From: Athalassotoga sp964433875
GTDB taxonomy: Bacteria > Thermotogota > Thermotogae > Mesoaciditogales > Mesoaciditogaceae
Direction of reading: 5' to 3'
NCBI GenBank assembly: GCA_964433875.1
Contig: CAYSSO010000011.1
Span: 1-53,244, forward strand
Length of the DNA: 53,244 bases
Shown here: positions 1-9,107 of the stretch, one piece after another
How the letters are laid out: each line of letters begins with the position of its first letter
How positions within the stretch are numbered: position 1 is the first letter of the stretch
Made by a program: the position numbers and the translations under genes
Notes under the pieces: generated by a model
What the model was told of the DNA's origin: nothing
Database searches by the model: none
What the model saw: the letters and a program-made list of their open reading frames with translations, nothing else

Positions 1-68
1 AAGAAGTTCACCCCGGTCACTTTGTCGCATGTCATTTCTGGAAAAACATCGAAGAGCAGAATAAATGA
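1..68 (+). CDS. C-terminal end of a peptide ABC transporter ATPase (OppF/DppF type), partial
   Basis: The frame starting at base 3 stays open to a TGA at 66-68 and reads EVHPGHFVACHFWKNIEEQ then NK. A Glu-x-x-x-Pro-Gly-His-x-Val-x-Cys-His stretch just before the stop is typical of the C-terminus of oligopeptide/dipeptide ABC ATPases of the OppF/DppF family, which power peptide or oligosaccharide uptake at the inner membrane. Only about 21 residues are visible, so the call rests on this short signature; the substrate cannot be told. The gene converges on the next one and shares its hairpin terminator. Confidence 0.6.
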   Translation, partial: EVHPGHFVACHFWKNIEEQNK

Positions 69-70
69 GA

Positions 71-95
71 AAAAGTCCCCCGTGCGGGGACTTTT
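71..95. terminator. Bidirectional intrinsic terminator between convergent genes
   Basis: A perfect 10-bp stem (71-80 with 86-95) closes a 5-base loop and is GC-rich in the middle. On the minus strand it is followed by a T-run; on the plus strand by TTTTATTTT. The stop codon of the minus-strand DUF89 gene (94-96) lies inside the stem, so the terminator is packed into the end of the gene. Confidence 0.85.
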
Positions 96-948
96 ATTTT
101 GATCTTTTCAGGACTATATCTCCTATGCCTACGCCGAGCATCTTAGAAATTACCGGACATTTAGACTCAAGAAAAAAGAAGAGCCTTTCATCTTTTATTT
201 CATCAAGTCCTTCAAAATTTCCCTGGCCTTTAGATATTATCAAATCAGACCTTTTCCACGCGTCCAAAAACTCATCCGTTGCCGTCTCAAAGGTCATCCC
301 CGCCATTTCGCTTCCTGACTCGATGAGATCTTCTCTTTTAAATCCGACTTCAAGCGCGTCTTCGAGTGTTACGTCGTTTATTATCGGAGCGCTGCGGACA
401 GCCGCAATTATTCTTACGTTGTAGCGTTTTTTAATCTCTTCAATGAATCTCTTGTCAAAAACTACCTCGCCGGTGTTATCGAGAATGTAAAGTATTAATC
501 TTGATCCCTTAAGTCTTTCTATAAAACTTTCGTAATGGTCTATCGAAAGAGTTTTTGTCTTCAAAAGATTTATGAATTCCTCATCGATTTTCACGTTATT
601 GACGCCAAAATCGAGATGATTACCGAGTATTGAAGATATCGCAAACGATTTGAGAGGATCTTCGTTTTCAAAGGCGAATTTTTCTACTTCTTTTAAAATT
701 TCGATAGCCTTGTGATTCAACATTTTCTTTCTTTTTCTGTAAAGATCATCGATACCGGTCTTTATCTTTATCGAATCGTTTACAAATTTTGAGAGTTCTA
801 TAGGTTTCATCCCGTATCTTGCTTTTTCAAGCGATTTTGAAGCGCATCTCATGGCTTCAAATTTTTGAGAATCCTCTCCATTCCATTCTTCGAGATTTCT
901 TTCAGCCTGGGCTATGACGCAGGCGAAACATTCCTTTGTCGCTTTCAA
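94..948 (-). CDS. DUF89/ARMT1-family metal-dependent phosphatase
   Basis: 284 residues. The protein opens with the Cys-Phe-Ala-Cys pair (C7, C10) of prokaryotic DUF89 proteins. It carries the family's metal-binding loop LYILDNTGEVVFDKRFIEEI near residue 155, then the conserved AAVRSAPIINDVT and ISKGQGNFEGL segments. Characterised DUF89 members are Mn/Co-dependent phosphatases that hydrolyse damaged or excess phosphometabolites (sugar phosphates); the substrate here is unknown. Start is TTG at 946-948 with AGAGGTGG six bases upstream. The gene is last in the cheA-to-DUF89 run, 12 bases after its neighbour, and ends in the shared terminator. The family assignment is firm; the physiological role is inference. 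Confidence 0.85.
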   Translation of the reverse strand: MKATKECFACVIAQAERNLEEWNGEDSQKFEAMRCASKSLEKARYGMKPIELSKFVNDSIKIKTGIDDLYRKRKKMLNHKAIEILKEVEKFAFENEDPLKSFAISSILGNHLDFGVNNVKIDEEFINLLKTKTLSIDHYESFIERLKGSRLILYILDNTGEVVFDKRFIEEIKKRYNVRIIAAVRSAPIINDVTLEDALEVGFKREDLIESGSEMAGMTFETATDEFLDAWKRSDLIISKGQGNFEGLDEIKDERLFFFLESKCPVISKMLGVGIGDIVLKRSK

Positions 949-960
949 TTATCCACCTCT

Positions 961-3564
961 TCACATTTCGAGATTTACACCGTATTTTAATGCGCCGGTT
1001 TTAAAATCGTAAGATCCGTAAAACTGGACTGGGACAGTTTGATTGAAAAGAGAATCGATACCGGCAACTGCGCTCAATCCTACAACGGCATCATTGCCCT
1101 CAAGATCGTAAGAAGAAAATTGCGAAAGATCGATGTATCTAAGGCCAAAGGCACCGGTTACATCGTACAAATTCACGTATATTCTCGATAGATTTATTGA
1201 TTGGGAGAGTGTTAAATTCCCATTTGTCAAATTCGTTCCTAGTCCCAGAACATTTCCCACAAAGGGGAAGGAGGTATAAAGATTGAAACTGTAAGTTTTT
1301 AGTTGTGTTCCTGAAAATTCTAACTGTCCATTCATGTAGAATGGCAAGATCGCCGAAGAATTGTTTGGAATAGATGATGGATTCCACAAGAAGATCATCT
1401 TCATTCCAAATTCATTCGCAGTCGCCGTAGAAGTATAAAAAGAGATCGAAGGGTAAAATAAAAAATCTCTCTCGAAAATTAAACCTGTAACCGGCATCCC
1501 AACACTTGAATAAAAGGAAAGAGAAGATGTTGAAAGGGAAAGGTTTGCATTAACGCTTAATTTTCCGTAACGGACGAGCCCTAATGTTAGGTAATCATAA
1601 GTTGCCGACGATGATATATTTTCAAGTGTGTAAATGGTGTTAAAGCCCAATGTGTCTCTTAGAACGCTGAATGCGCTCATCGAATAAACAAAAGAATTAA
1701 AAGGAGTACCTTCGGAAGTGATGGTCGGAATTGCTCCTCCCATTATTAGTTTTAAATTGTCATTGTAAGGTTTGGATTCATTTTGAATCCTTGCAAAGAT
1801 GGAAGAAAGGTTCACAGAAAGATCGACTGGGACCCTTACGAGGCTAAATCCATTTACATTTGTAAGTTTGTCCTTCCATCCATCTATTACAAACAGGTTG
1901 TAACCATCTTGAGTGTAGCCGACGTAAAACAGTCTATTTCCATCGACCTGAGGTGAAAATGATCCGCCAACGACATTTGTTATTTTGTAAAACTGGCCAT
2001 TTTGGAGATTTACAGCGTACAGGTTAAAGATTCCCTCTTTGTCAGGCTTAGAGGCCGAAAAGATCATGTAATCTCCATTTTGAGAAAAGGTCATGTCTCT
2101 CATGAGATAATCACCACTTACGATTTTGTAAGTCTTACCATTGGCGTCAATTTCGTATATCTCTTCCTTTCCTTCGTACGAGCCTGAAAAGTAGAGATTC
2201 CCTTTATAAGCGCTCAGAGAGGTTATAGTCACGTAAGAAGGAGAAAGAAGCGTCCTTACGCTTCCATCCTTGAGGTTAAGGAATTTTACAGAGTAAAGTC
2301 CGCCATTTTCTTCAACGTACGCAATTTCATCATTGGAAATCCACGAGGTCATAAGTACATTTTTCAAATGCGTGTTGATCAAGTTTTTTGAATTAAGGAT
2401 GAAAAGATGAGCGTAATCAAAATTTCCGCCATTTTGTGGCACAATTCTTGTAAAGGCTACATTCTCTCCATTGGGAGAAACTGACAGAGATTGAATGTAT
2501 CCATTATCATATATAAAACCTCCAAGGTCATAAAATGTGCGGCTGTTCATATCTGTGGTATTCATTACCCTTATCGATGGAATCGATGACGTGTCTTCGT
2601 AATAGTAATAAAGTTTCCCGTTACCGTATCCATTCATAAGTCCGGTCCACCTTCCAGAATGGGTAAGTTGAATACCGTCAAAGACCTGTCCGATCTTTTT
2701 AACCTGATTATCTATGTCCTGCTTTTGGGTCGAGATCCATTCAGAGATTATCTGAGAGAAGTTTTTATTCAAGGCTTTGGATATCGATGCCGGGATTCCA
2801 TTTTCAGGGGACTGCGAAAAGTTCGATACGATCTTTTTGATCGATGTGGCACCATACGTTTGGCTTATATACCTTATGAAACTTCCCCCAACAAGATAAG
2901 GTGCGCCTGCCGGATTCCATCCATCGCTTCCGTAATTTATGGATCCTCCAAGGCCTCTTAATTTTCCGGAAAGGACATATTCTCTTAGGTACATCTCGAA
3001 GATAGGATCGTTTAGCCTTCCCCTGTTATCGTTGAAGTAAGTTTCTGTGTACTCCGCAAGGCCTTCTTGAAAATACGACGGGATCATAAGGCCATTGTAT
3101 GCGGTAGACAACGGAACACCGTAGACCCTTAAGAAATCCAGACCTCCCTTTTGAGTTATCAATATGTGCGTAAGTTCGTGGGTAAAAACGAACCTCACCC
3201 ATGAACTCACGCTCGGAGAGAAGAGTTGATCTGCCGAAGAGTTGAGAAAGATGAAGATCACATTGTCAACAGGATCTGTGACTGAATTGACGATATCGGT
3301 ATCATTTTGGATCACAACAGTTAATTTTGAATAAGGTTCGACATCGTAAAAGTCAGTCAATTGCCGGTACACTGTGTCTGCGTATTTCAAAAATTCGTTA
3401 ACGGCATATTCGCATCCCGGCTGATAAACAACATTTAGGTAGGGGGTTGAGATGACTTCATAGGAAGTGTAAGGATTTGCGTATATCGGCAAAAAAGGAT
3501 TCATCGCCCCGAAAACCACAAAGGGAATAAAAAGAAATCCGGCAAGCCATCCCAATCCTTTCAT
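961..3564 (-). CDS. Secreted gluzincin-like peptidase with beta-propeller and probable C-terminal beta-barrel
   Basis: 867 residues. A signal peptide covers about residues 1-20. A zinc-peptidase-like domain (about 35-290) contains HELTH at 129-133 and a downstream Glu in QEGLAEYTE (E167), the His-Glu-x-x-His plus Glu layout of gluzincins (peptidase MA-like). Residues about 295-580 hold repeated WD40/TolB-like blades (SVSPNGENVAF, TFSQNGDYMIFSASKPD). The last 270 or so residues alternate polar and hydrophobic residues as in an outer-membrane barrel and end in a short hydrophobic strand. It is probably exported to the periplasm or outer sheath (toga). ATG start with AAGGAGG upstream. Zinc binding and barrel formation are inferred; the substrate is unknown. 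Confidence 0.7.
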   Translation of the reverse strand: MKGLGWLAGFLFIPFVVFGAMNPFLPIYANPYTSYEVISTPYLNVVYQPGCEYAVNEFLKYADTVYRQLTDFYDVEPYSKLTVVIQNDTDIVNSVTDPVDNVIFIFLNSSADQLFSPSVSSWVRFVFTHELTHILITQKGGLDFLRVYGVPLSTAYNGLMIPSYFQEGLAEYTETYFNDNRGRLNDPIFEMYLREYVLSGKLRGLGGSINYGSDGWNPAGAPYLVGGSFIRYISQTYGATSIKKIVSNFSQSPENGIPASISKALNKNFSQIISEWISTQKQDIDNQVKKIGQVFDGIQLTHSGRWTGLMNGYGNGKLYYYYEDTSSIPSIRVMNTTDMNSRTFYDLGGFIYDNGYIQSLSVSPNGENVAFTRIVPQNGGNFDYAHLFILNSKNLINTHLKNVLMTSWISNDEIAYVEENGGLYSVKFLNLKDGSVRTLLSPSYVTITSLSAYKGNLYFSGSYEGKEEIYEIDANGKTYKIVSGDYLMRDMTFSQNGDYMIFSASKPDKEGIFNLYAVNLQNGQFYKITNVVGGSFSPQVDGNRLFYVGYTQDGYNLFVIDGWKDKLTNVNGFSLVRVPVDLSVNLSSIFARIQNESKPYNDNLKLIMGGAIPTITSEGTPFNSFVYSMSAFSVLRDTLGFNTIYTLENISSSATYDYLTLGLVRYGKLSVNANLSLSTSSLSFYSSVGMPVTGLIFERDFLFYPSISFYTSTATANEFGMKMIFLWNPSSIPNNSSAILPFYMNGQLEFSGTQLKTYSFNLYTSFPFVGNVLGLGTNLTNGNLTLSQSINLSRIYVNLYDVTGAFGLRYIDLSQFSSYDLEGNDAVVGLSAVAGIDSLFNQTVPVQFYGSYDFKTGALKYGVNLEM

Positions 3565-3576
3565 AATTCACCCTCC

Positions 3577-5643
3577 TTAAAATTTTAACGTTATTTCAAA
3601 GTCTTTTTCTTCACCCTTATCCAGATTAAATCTCCACATTGGCGTTAGAGAGGTACCCTGATATACCTTTTCAAATCCAGCCTCAGAATAGGATATTGTA
3701 TATATTGGGTACATCCAGTATTTTGTCCTCTGATCTGTCTCAATTTCAACGTTGACCTTTTCGTATTCGGAAACAACTTTTACCTTTTTTGATTCGAATT
3801 CTCCGATATAGGATGCCCTTTGCTTTTGCCCCCAGTCGAAATATCTATCATCGCTTTCTCCGGACATTAAGTTTATTGTCATTTCAGATCCAAACCACAG
3901 ACTTATTCCTCTGTCAGACACGTTTTTGATCACGTAATGGACTTTTAATAGATTACCGTCTACTTTAAAGGTTTTCTTGACATCTACTGGAATCCAATCC
4001 GATCCTATCCATACATGACCATGCCTTAAGACCGTATGCTTGTCGACAATCTCGTAAGGTTGATTGACAAAGTCTCCCTGTTCAGGATAGACTGATGATG
4101 CGAATCCATCAAGAGTCGCGTTGTCACCAAAGAAATGATCCATAAAAGAAAATCTTTCGTACCAATCGGTGTGAAGGTACCTTTGCAATCCTTCTTCTTT
4201 TGTTAGGATCACATCGTGGATAGTTTTGGCCTTTCCAAGTTTTTCAAGTTGTTCGCTTGTTATGGCTTTTGGCATCAATTCATGGTAGACTTCGTACCTT
4301 CTCGTGAGAGAATTTACAAGGTTATACCCTTTTTCTCTCAAATCTATTTCAAGTACCCGACCTCCGTAATCTGGATCTACTATAACCTCTATTTTGTCGT
4401 TCTTTAAAACTATCTCATCGAGCCCATCCTTATCGTAATCAAATACTTCAACTTTACCATCCTTTGCACTGTCTATCATCATTTCGGCCTTTATCAGATG
4501 ATCGTATATGGCAGCCCTTAAGTGTGGCAGGTAAAGGCCTCCAAAGACTCCGTGCCAGTACGGATCATTACACTGTCCCTGCCAGTATTCGTTAAGTACT
4601 TTTGGATCCCTCACGTTCATCTTTTTGATCATGTCGTGTATGTATAAAACCTTTTTATGCATGAGATTTGATTCGGTATATTTGGCAAGGAAGGTTCTCC
4701 ATATTCCTCCTTTGAGGAACATTTCCATAGACTCATAAGCATTTGATTTCTTGAGATTTTCTATTAAAGATTCGAAGTTGGCCCTTGCTCTTGTCGGCAA
4801 AGCCCATTCCATCATCTCGCTGTAAGAGGATATCGGAAGATATGTTCTTCCTATCGCACTGTGCGTATCTACATATTCAGAAAATGATACGCTGTTAATC
4901 CATGAAGAATTTTTTTGGATCGCGCTGAAAAATTCCTCGAGCCATTTTTTCGTGTAGACCTGCTCGTAAGTGCCCGGCCATACACCGAATTTTTCTCCGT
5001 CGTCGAACATGACAAGGGCATTCTTACCGTCAGAGGTTGCAAAGGTTTTCAAAAAGGAAATCGTCTCCTCGACATTCTCAAATGGAATAAGATATCTCAG
5101 TTTTTTTGAGATCGGAAAGACTTTAAGCGTATAACCTTCTTCCTCTGTCACATAATAGCCTGTAAGTTCATCCTCGTAGTGACCTGCATTTTTGAAATGT
5201 GAGTCGTCGACAACAACGTATTCAACGCCTGCGAGTGCAAGTGACTTTGCTATTTGTGGCTCCCATACCCTTTCGGCGAGCCACATTCCGCGTGGTTTGG
5301 TGCCAAAAAGTTCTTCTATTCTTTGGGAGAGTTTTTTAATCTGACCTATTCTGTCTTCCTCGGGAATGACTGGAATTATAGGCTCGTAAAATCCGCCAGT
5401 GAATATCTCAAGTTGGCCTTTCTCGACAAGAGTTCTTACCTTTTTTATGTAATCTGGATATCTTTTTACAAGTTCATCTAAAAGCCATCCGGTGAAGTGA
5501 ATCGCCATCTTAACATCCGGAAATTTTTCAAGGGTTTCTATAAAAGGCTTATAAGATTTTTCGTAAGCCTCCTCGATCACAAAACCAAAATTTCCGACTG
5601 GCTGGTGGTTATGAATGCCAAACAAAAAGTTCACCTTGTTCAA
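3577..5643 (-). CDS. GH57 4-alpha-glucanotransferase / alpha-amylase
   Basis: 688 residues, close to the length of archaeal GH57 4-alpha-glucanotransferases and the Pyrococcus-type amylase. The N-terminal GIHNHQPVGNFG, the nucleophile motif WLAERVWEP (E124) and the acid motif FDDGEKFG (D214/D215) are all present and nearly co-linear with the Thermococcus litoralis enzyme (E123, D214). C-terminal beta-sandwich domains follow from about residue 390. It would remodel or degrade alpha-1,4-glucans by a retaining mechanism. No signal peptide is seen, so it acts in the cytoplasm, possibly on storage glycogen or imported maltodextrins. TTG start with AGGAGG seven bases upstream; the SD overlaps the stop of rng. 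Transferase versus hydrolase activity cannot be decided from sequence. Confidence 0.92.
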   Translation of the reverse strand: MNKVNFLFGIHNHQPVGNFGFVIEEAYEKSYKPFIETLEKFPDVKMAIHFTGWLLDELVKRYPDYIKKVRTLVEKGQLEIFTGGFYEPIIPVIPEEDRIGQIKKLSQRIEELFGTKPRGMWLAERVWEPQIAKSLALAGVEYVVVDDSHFKNAGHYEDELTGYYVTEEEGYTLKVFPISKKLRYLIPFENVEETISFLKTFATSDGKNALVMFDDGEKFGVWPGTYEQVYTKKWLEEFFSAIQKNSSWINSVSFSEYVDTHSAIGRTYLPISSYSEMMEWALPTRARANFESLIENLKKSNAYESMEMFLKGGIWRTFLAKYTESNLMHKKVLYIHDMIKKMNVRDPKVLNEYWQGQCNDPYWHGVFGGLYLPHLRAAIYDHLIKAEMMIDSAKDGKVEVFDYDKDGLDEIVLKNDKIEVIVDPDYGGRVLEIDLREKGYNLVNSLTRRYEVYHELMPKAITSEQLEKLGKAKTIHDVILTKEEGLQRYLHTDWYERFSFMDHFFGDNATLDGFASSVYPEQGDFVNQPYEIVDKHTVLRHGHVWIGSDWIPVDVKKTFKVDGNLLKVHYVIKNVSDRGISLWFGSEMTINLMSGESDDRYFDWGQKQRASYIGEFESKKVKVVSEYEKVNVEIETDQRTKYWMYPIYTISYSEAGFEKVYQGTSLTPMWRFNLDKGEEKDFEITLKF

Positions 5644-5654
5644 AATAGCACCTC

Positions 5655-7121
5655 CTAAATTTTGCCTCTTTTTTTGTATTTTATATCATACCTGTTGTTT
5701 GCCTGACCATCAAAGATCAATTTTATCCTGAGATTTTTTGATCTTTCGATTGACCTTACCGAATCATCTTGGAAATAGGTCTTCATTGATGGATGAAGAT
5801 GTATTTCTACCTCTCCTATATCCTTTGGGTCTATAGCCTGGATCTCCTTTAAGACGCTCCCTGCGATTCTTCTCGGAGATACGATCGCCCCTTCTCCGAG
5901 GCATACCGGACATTTGACTTTGTAAAATTCCCTCAAAGGCGGTGAGACCCTCTTTCTTGTCATTTCGAGCAATCCAAAGTGGGTAAAACCTCCTATCGTT
6001 GTTTTGACCTTATCCTTTTTCAATTCTTCTTCGAGTACGTGGATCACCAATTGACGTTCTGATTCACTTTTCATGTCTATGAAGTCTATGACTATAACAC
6101 CGCTTTCATTTCTAAGCCTCAATTGCCTTGGGATTTCCTTTGCGCTCTCTATATTTGTCTTCAAAATCAAATCTTCCGAATCGACTCCCGATGTGTTAGA
6201 TCCGGTATTCACATCTATTACAAGCAGTGCCTCGGCCGGATCAAAGTAAAGCACCCCACCGCTTGGCAATCTCACAGTTCTCGAAAGGGAATCCAAAATC
6301 TGTTTTTCTATATTTAACTCTTTGAAAATATCCATCTTTGAAAGCCTTATCATCGGCTGACGCTTTAAATTCAGAGATTTGATCATTCCTAAAAGTTGAT
6401 TGTAGACTTTTTCATCGTCTATTATTATCTCGTCAACTGAATCATCTATCTTTTCTCTGAGAATGTATTCGAGTAATCCATGATCTTCGTAAATTAACTG
6501 AGGCTTTCTTGCCCTTCTGAACTTTTTTTGAATCTCTTCCCATATTTTCTTTAAATGTTGCAATTCTTCATTTATCTTTTGGGCATCCACTCCTTCTGCC
6601 GCCGTTCTCACGACAAGGCCATAGCCCTTTGAGATCGATTTTGCTATCTCAAATAATCTCTTTCTTTCACTCTGATCTGTGATCTTTCTCGAAATGCCTA
6701 TGTTCGCCACATACGGCATCAGGACGAGGTATCTTCCCGGTATGCTTATGTAAGAGGTTACCTGTGGCCCTTTAAGCCCTATGGCGTCTTTTTTAACCTG
6801 AACGAGTATCTTCTGTTTCGGCTTTAACATCTCAACCTTCAAAGTCTTTCCATTCCTCGGTTTTGAAAGGCACATATCCTTTTCTCTCAAAAAGGCATTT
6901 TTTCCTTCCCCTATATTCACAAATGCCGCCTGAAGGTTGGGCACTATATTTTCTACCCTTCCAAGGTATATACTGCTTGCGATCGATTCTTCATCTGCTG
7001 ATTCGAAATAAACCTCAACAAGTTGTTCATCTTCAAGTAATGCTATCTTCAGCCCGTCTATTTCGTCTTTACTTACAATTACGCGTTTGAGCGATGTTTT
7101 ACTTGTTACTATAAGTACCAC
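5655..7121 (-). CDS. rng: Ribonuclease G/E family endoribonuclease
   Basis: 488 residues. An S1-like RNA-binding domain lies at about 45-130. Catalytic aspartates sit in LLVIDVNTG (D303) and IVIDFIDMKSE (D346), and the zinc-link cysteines in CPVCLGEG (C404, C407); all four match the E. coli RNase E numbering. The long C-terminal scaffold of RNase E is absent, so it is RNase G-like. It would cut single-stranded AU-rich RNA, including rRNA precursors and mRNA. The start is uncertain: GTG at 7119-7121 overlaps the SD-like AGAGGTGG, while that SD is ideally spaced from an in-frame ATA at 7110-7112. The gene lies four bases after fliP and reads into the GH57 gene. Confidence 0.93.
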   Translation of the reverse strand: MVLIVTSKTSLKRVIVSKDEIDGLKIALLEDEQLVEVYFESADEESIASSIYLGRVENIVPNLQAAFVNIGEGKNAFLREKDMCLSKPRNGKTLKVEMLKPKQKILVQVKKDAIGLKGPQVTSYISIPGRYLVLMPYVANIGISRKITDQSERKRLFEIAKSISKGYGLVVRTAAEGVDAQKINEELQHLKKIWEEIQKKFRRARKPQLIYEDHGLLEYILREKIDDSVDEIIIDDEKVYNQLLGMIKSLNLKRQPMIRLSKMDIFKELNIEKQILDSLSRTVRLPSGGVLYFDPAEALLVIDVNTGSNTSGVDSEDLILKTNIESAKEIPRQLRLRNESGVIVIDFIDMKSESERQLVIHVLEEELKKDKVKTTIGGFTHFGLLEMTRKRVSPPLREFYKVKCPVCLGEGAIVSPRRIAGSVLKEIQAIDPKDIGEVEIHLHPSMKTYFQDDSVRSIERSKNLRIKLIFDGQANNRYDIKYKKRGKI

Positions 7122-7125
7122 CTCT

Positions 7126-7890
7126 TTAGAAACTATGTAAAATACCCGATACGACTAAATTCCATCCATCTACAAGTACAAAAAGCAAAAGTTTAAATGG
7201 CAATGAAATCATAACAGGCGGTATCATTATCATACCTAAAGAGAGTAAAATGGACGCCACTATCATGTCTATCAATATGAAAGGTATGTAAAGCAAAACG
7301 CCTATCTTGAAGGCTATCTTAAGTTCGCTTAAGACAAAGGCCGGTATCAATATACTTGTAGGTATATCGCTTAAACTCTTTGGTGCCGGCATATTTCTGT
7401 AACTCGTAAAGACCAAAATCGAACTTTGATCTTTATGTTTTACTATTTCCGAATACATGAATTCTCTAAACGGTTCTAAACCGTTTTTAATGGCTTGTTG
7501 ATATCCTATTTTACCATTCATGTAAGGCACAAGTCCATCTTCGTATGCCTTTGTAAGGGTCGGCTGCATTATGAAAAATGTCATAAACAGGGCCAGTCCG
7601 ACAAGAATTTGATTTGGCGGGGATTGCTGGGTTGCCATCGCGCTTCTCAAAAGCGAAAAAACGACTATTATTCTTGTGAATGAAGTCATGAGGATCAATA
7701 TCGAAGGTGCCAAAGATATAATCGTGATTATGAGTAGTATGATAAGCGTTGTTGAAAGTTGTGAAGATGTAGGGGTTCCTCCTATCGTTATTGTAAGGGA
7801 AGGTAAAGACGGCGGTGTTGGGGCCGTTTGCGCAAAAACCACAGAATATAAGAAAAAAAGAAAAAAAATCAAAAGTATGATCTTTTTCAT
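7126..7890 (-). CDS. fliP: Flagellar export-gate protein FliP
   Basis: 254 residues, normal FliP length. An N-terminal signal-like segment (1-20) precedes the highly conserved block FTRIIVVFSLLRSAMATQQ and PPNQILVGLALF (about 70-105). A large soluble loop follows, then paired C-terminal membrane helices including SELKIAFKIGVLLYIPFIL and MIMIPPVMISLPFKLLLF. FliP forms the FliPQR pore that exports rod, hook and filament subunits. ATG start lies directly after the fliO stop, with no gap, so translation is probably coupled. FliQ and FliR are not in this window. Confidence 0.97.
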   Translation of the reverse strand: MKKIILLIFFLFFLYSVVFAQTAPTPPSLPSLTITIGGTPTSSQLSTTLIILLIITIISLAPSILILMTSFTRIIVVFSLLRSAMATQQSPPNQILVGLALFMTFFIMQPTLTKAYEDGLVPYMNGKIGYQQAIKNGLEPFREFMYSEIVKHKDQSSILVFTSYRNMPAPKSLSDIPTSILIPAFVLSELKIAFKIGVLLYIPFILIDMIVASILLSLGMIMIPPVMISLPFKLLLFVLVDGWNLVVSGILHSF

Positions 7891-8280
7891 TTACATCCGA
7901 TCCAGACGATCTATTTGACCTTTGAGAAAATTCTTTCCCATCTTGGAAAAGAAGATCTTTGAGAAACTCTGTGATTCCGATATTTCTATCTCTTTTATAT
8001 CCTCTTCATCTTCTATCTGTCCGATAATCTCGGTGCTTGAAGGAGTACAGGCTAAGAAGACGTATTTGTTATTCAATTTCAAAAGATAGATCGTTGTATT
8101 TCTGCCAAGCGACATCGAGTCTATAACCTTTATGTATTTGGATCTACTTTGACGGTTTCCGATCTTCCTTACAATGTACAGCATCAAAAGAAGAAAAGCG
8201 ATTATGAGGATCGTTGAGAACAAAAAGGTTATCATCGAGGAGTTAAAAACGGAAACCGTCGTTTGTGTCGCCTGGCCCAT
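7891..8280 (-). CDS. fliO: Flagellar biosynthesis protein FliO
   Basis: 129 residues with one strong membrane helix at about 16-40 and a short basic stretch after it, then a small soluble domain with the FliO pattern KYIKVIDSMSLGRNTTIYLL and KYVFLACT. FliO assists assembly of the FliP ring in the flagellar export apparatus. The genomic place between cheY and fliP matches the order known in Thermotoga maritima, which supports the call more than sequence identity would, because FliO is poorly conserved. It is followed without gap by fliP; the SD is weak, as expected for a coupled gene. Confidence 0.88.
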   Translation of the reverse strand: MGQATQTTVSVFNSSMITFLFSTILIIAFLLLMLYIVRKIGNRQSRSKYIKVIDSMSLGRNTTIYLLKLNNKYVFLACTPSSTEIIGQIEDEEDIKEIEISESQSFSKIFFSKMGKNFLKGQIDRLDRM

Positions 8281-8284
8281 AGAA

Positions 8285-8647
8285 TCACTTCGCCACTTTA
8301 GATAAGGCTTCTACCACCCTGCTTTGCTGGAAAGGCTTTACTATGAAATCCTTTGCCCCTGCCTGTATTGCTTCAACTACCATCATCTGCTGTCCCATCG
8401 CGCTACACATTATTATCTTCGCATTTGGATCCATCTTTATTATTTCTTTAGTTGCTTCTATACCCGTCATTTCAGGCATCGTTATATCCATCGTTACGAT
8501 ATCGGGATTCAACTCTTTGTATTTTTCAACGGCTTCTTTCCCGTTCGAGGCTTCTCCTGCCACTTCGTAACCTGCTTTTGTCACTATGTCTTTTAAAAGC
8601 ATTCTCATGAAAGCGGCATCATCGACGATTAAAACTCTTTTGCCCAT
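8285..8647 (-). CDS. cheY: Chemotaxis response regulator CheY
   Basis: 120 residues, a single receiver domain. Acidic pocket at D9/D10, phospho-acceptor D54 (VTMDITMPEM), switch Ser82 (MCSAMG) and Lys104 (FIVKPF) are all present. The sequence is very close to the T. maritima CheY of known structure. Phosphorylated by CheA, it would bind the flagellar switch and change rotation. ATG start with AGGAGGTAAAG upstream, ten bases after cheW. Confidence 0.98.
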   Translation of the reverse strand: MGKRVLIVDDAAFMRMLLKDIVTKAGYEVAGEASNGKEAVEKYKELNPDIVTMDITMPEMTGIEATKEIIKMDPNAKIIMCSAMGQQMMVVEAIQAGAKDFIVKPFQQSRVVEALSKVAK

Positions 8648-8657
8648 TCTTTACCTC

Positions 8658-9098
8658 CTACGAACCGATTTGATCTCTTACGAAATTTTGCAGATCAAGC
8701 ATCGAAATAAGCCTATTTCCCTTCATTATAACACCTTTTACGTAATTTGAACNNNNNNNNNNNNNNNNNNNNNNNNAATCAAACTCAGATGGCTGGACCC
8801 ACATGACCTCCGTTACCCCATCGACGAGGAAACCGACCTCATTCTCCTCAATCTGGGTCACAACTACATTTGCACCGGTACTTTCTTTTGAAGAAGCGGA
8901 GGTTATGCGCTTTGTATCTATGACCGGCACTATTCTTCCTCTCAGGTTCATTACCCCTTTTAAAAAATTCTTCGAATTCGGCACCTTTGCTATCTCGGAT
9001 GTCTCGACTATTATGCCTATGACGCCTATGTCTATTGCATATTCTCTGTCTCCGATCTTGACTCCTAAAACTTCGAATGGTTTATCGAATGTTTTCAT
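8658..9098 (-). CDS. cheW: Chemotaxis coupling protein CheW (contains an assembly gap)
   Basis: 146 residues including about nine unknown ones caused by 24 Ns at 8753-8776. The CheW-like SH3-type fold is recognisable: FEVLGVKIGDREYAIDI, then FLKGVMNLRGRIVPVID (about 45-61) and a late VGFLVDGVTEV. It links chemoreceptors to CheA. The reading frame is kept across the gap, but the gap size need not be true, so residues about 108-116 are undetermined. ATG start with AGGTGAG upstream. cheA ends nine bases upstream and cheY starts ten bases downstream. Confidence 0.93.
   Translation of the reverse strand: MKTFDKPFEVLGVKIGDREYAIDIGVIGIIVETSEIAKVPNSKNFLKGVMNLRGRIVPVIDTKRITSASSKESTGANVVVTQIEENEVGFLVDGVTEVMWVQPSEFDXXXXXXXXXSNYVKGVIMKGNRLISMLDLQNFVRDQIGS
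8753..8776. other. Assembly gap of 24 Ns inside cheW
   Basis: The run is 24 undetermined bases. Flanking cheW codons stay in one frame across it, which suggests either a short masked or unresolved stretch of about the right length or a scaffold join. It marks the source as a draft assembly. Confidence 0.99.
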
Positions 9099-9107
9099 GA
9101 TCTCACC

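Noticed and set aside
65..424. Plus-strand open frame opposite the DUF89 gene
   Set aside because: It is antisense to a well-supported gene and has no family features.
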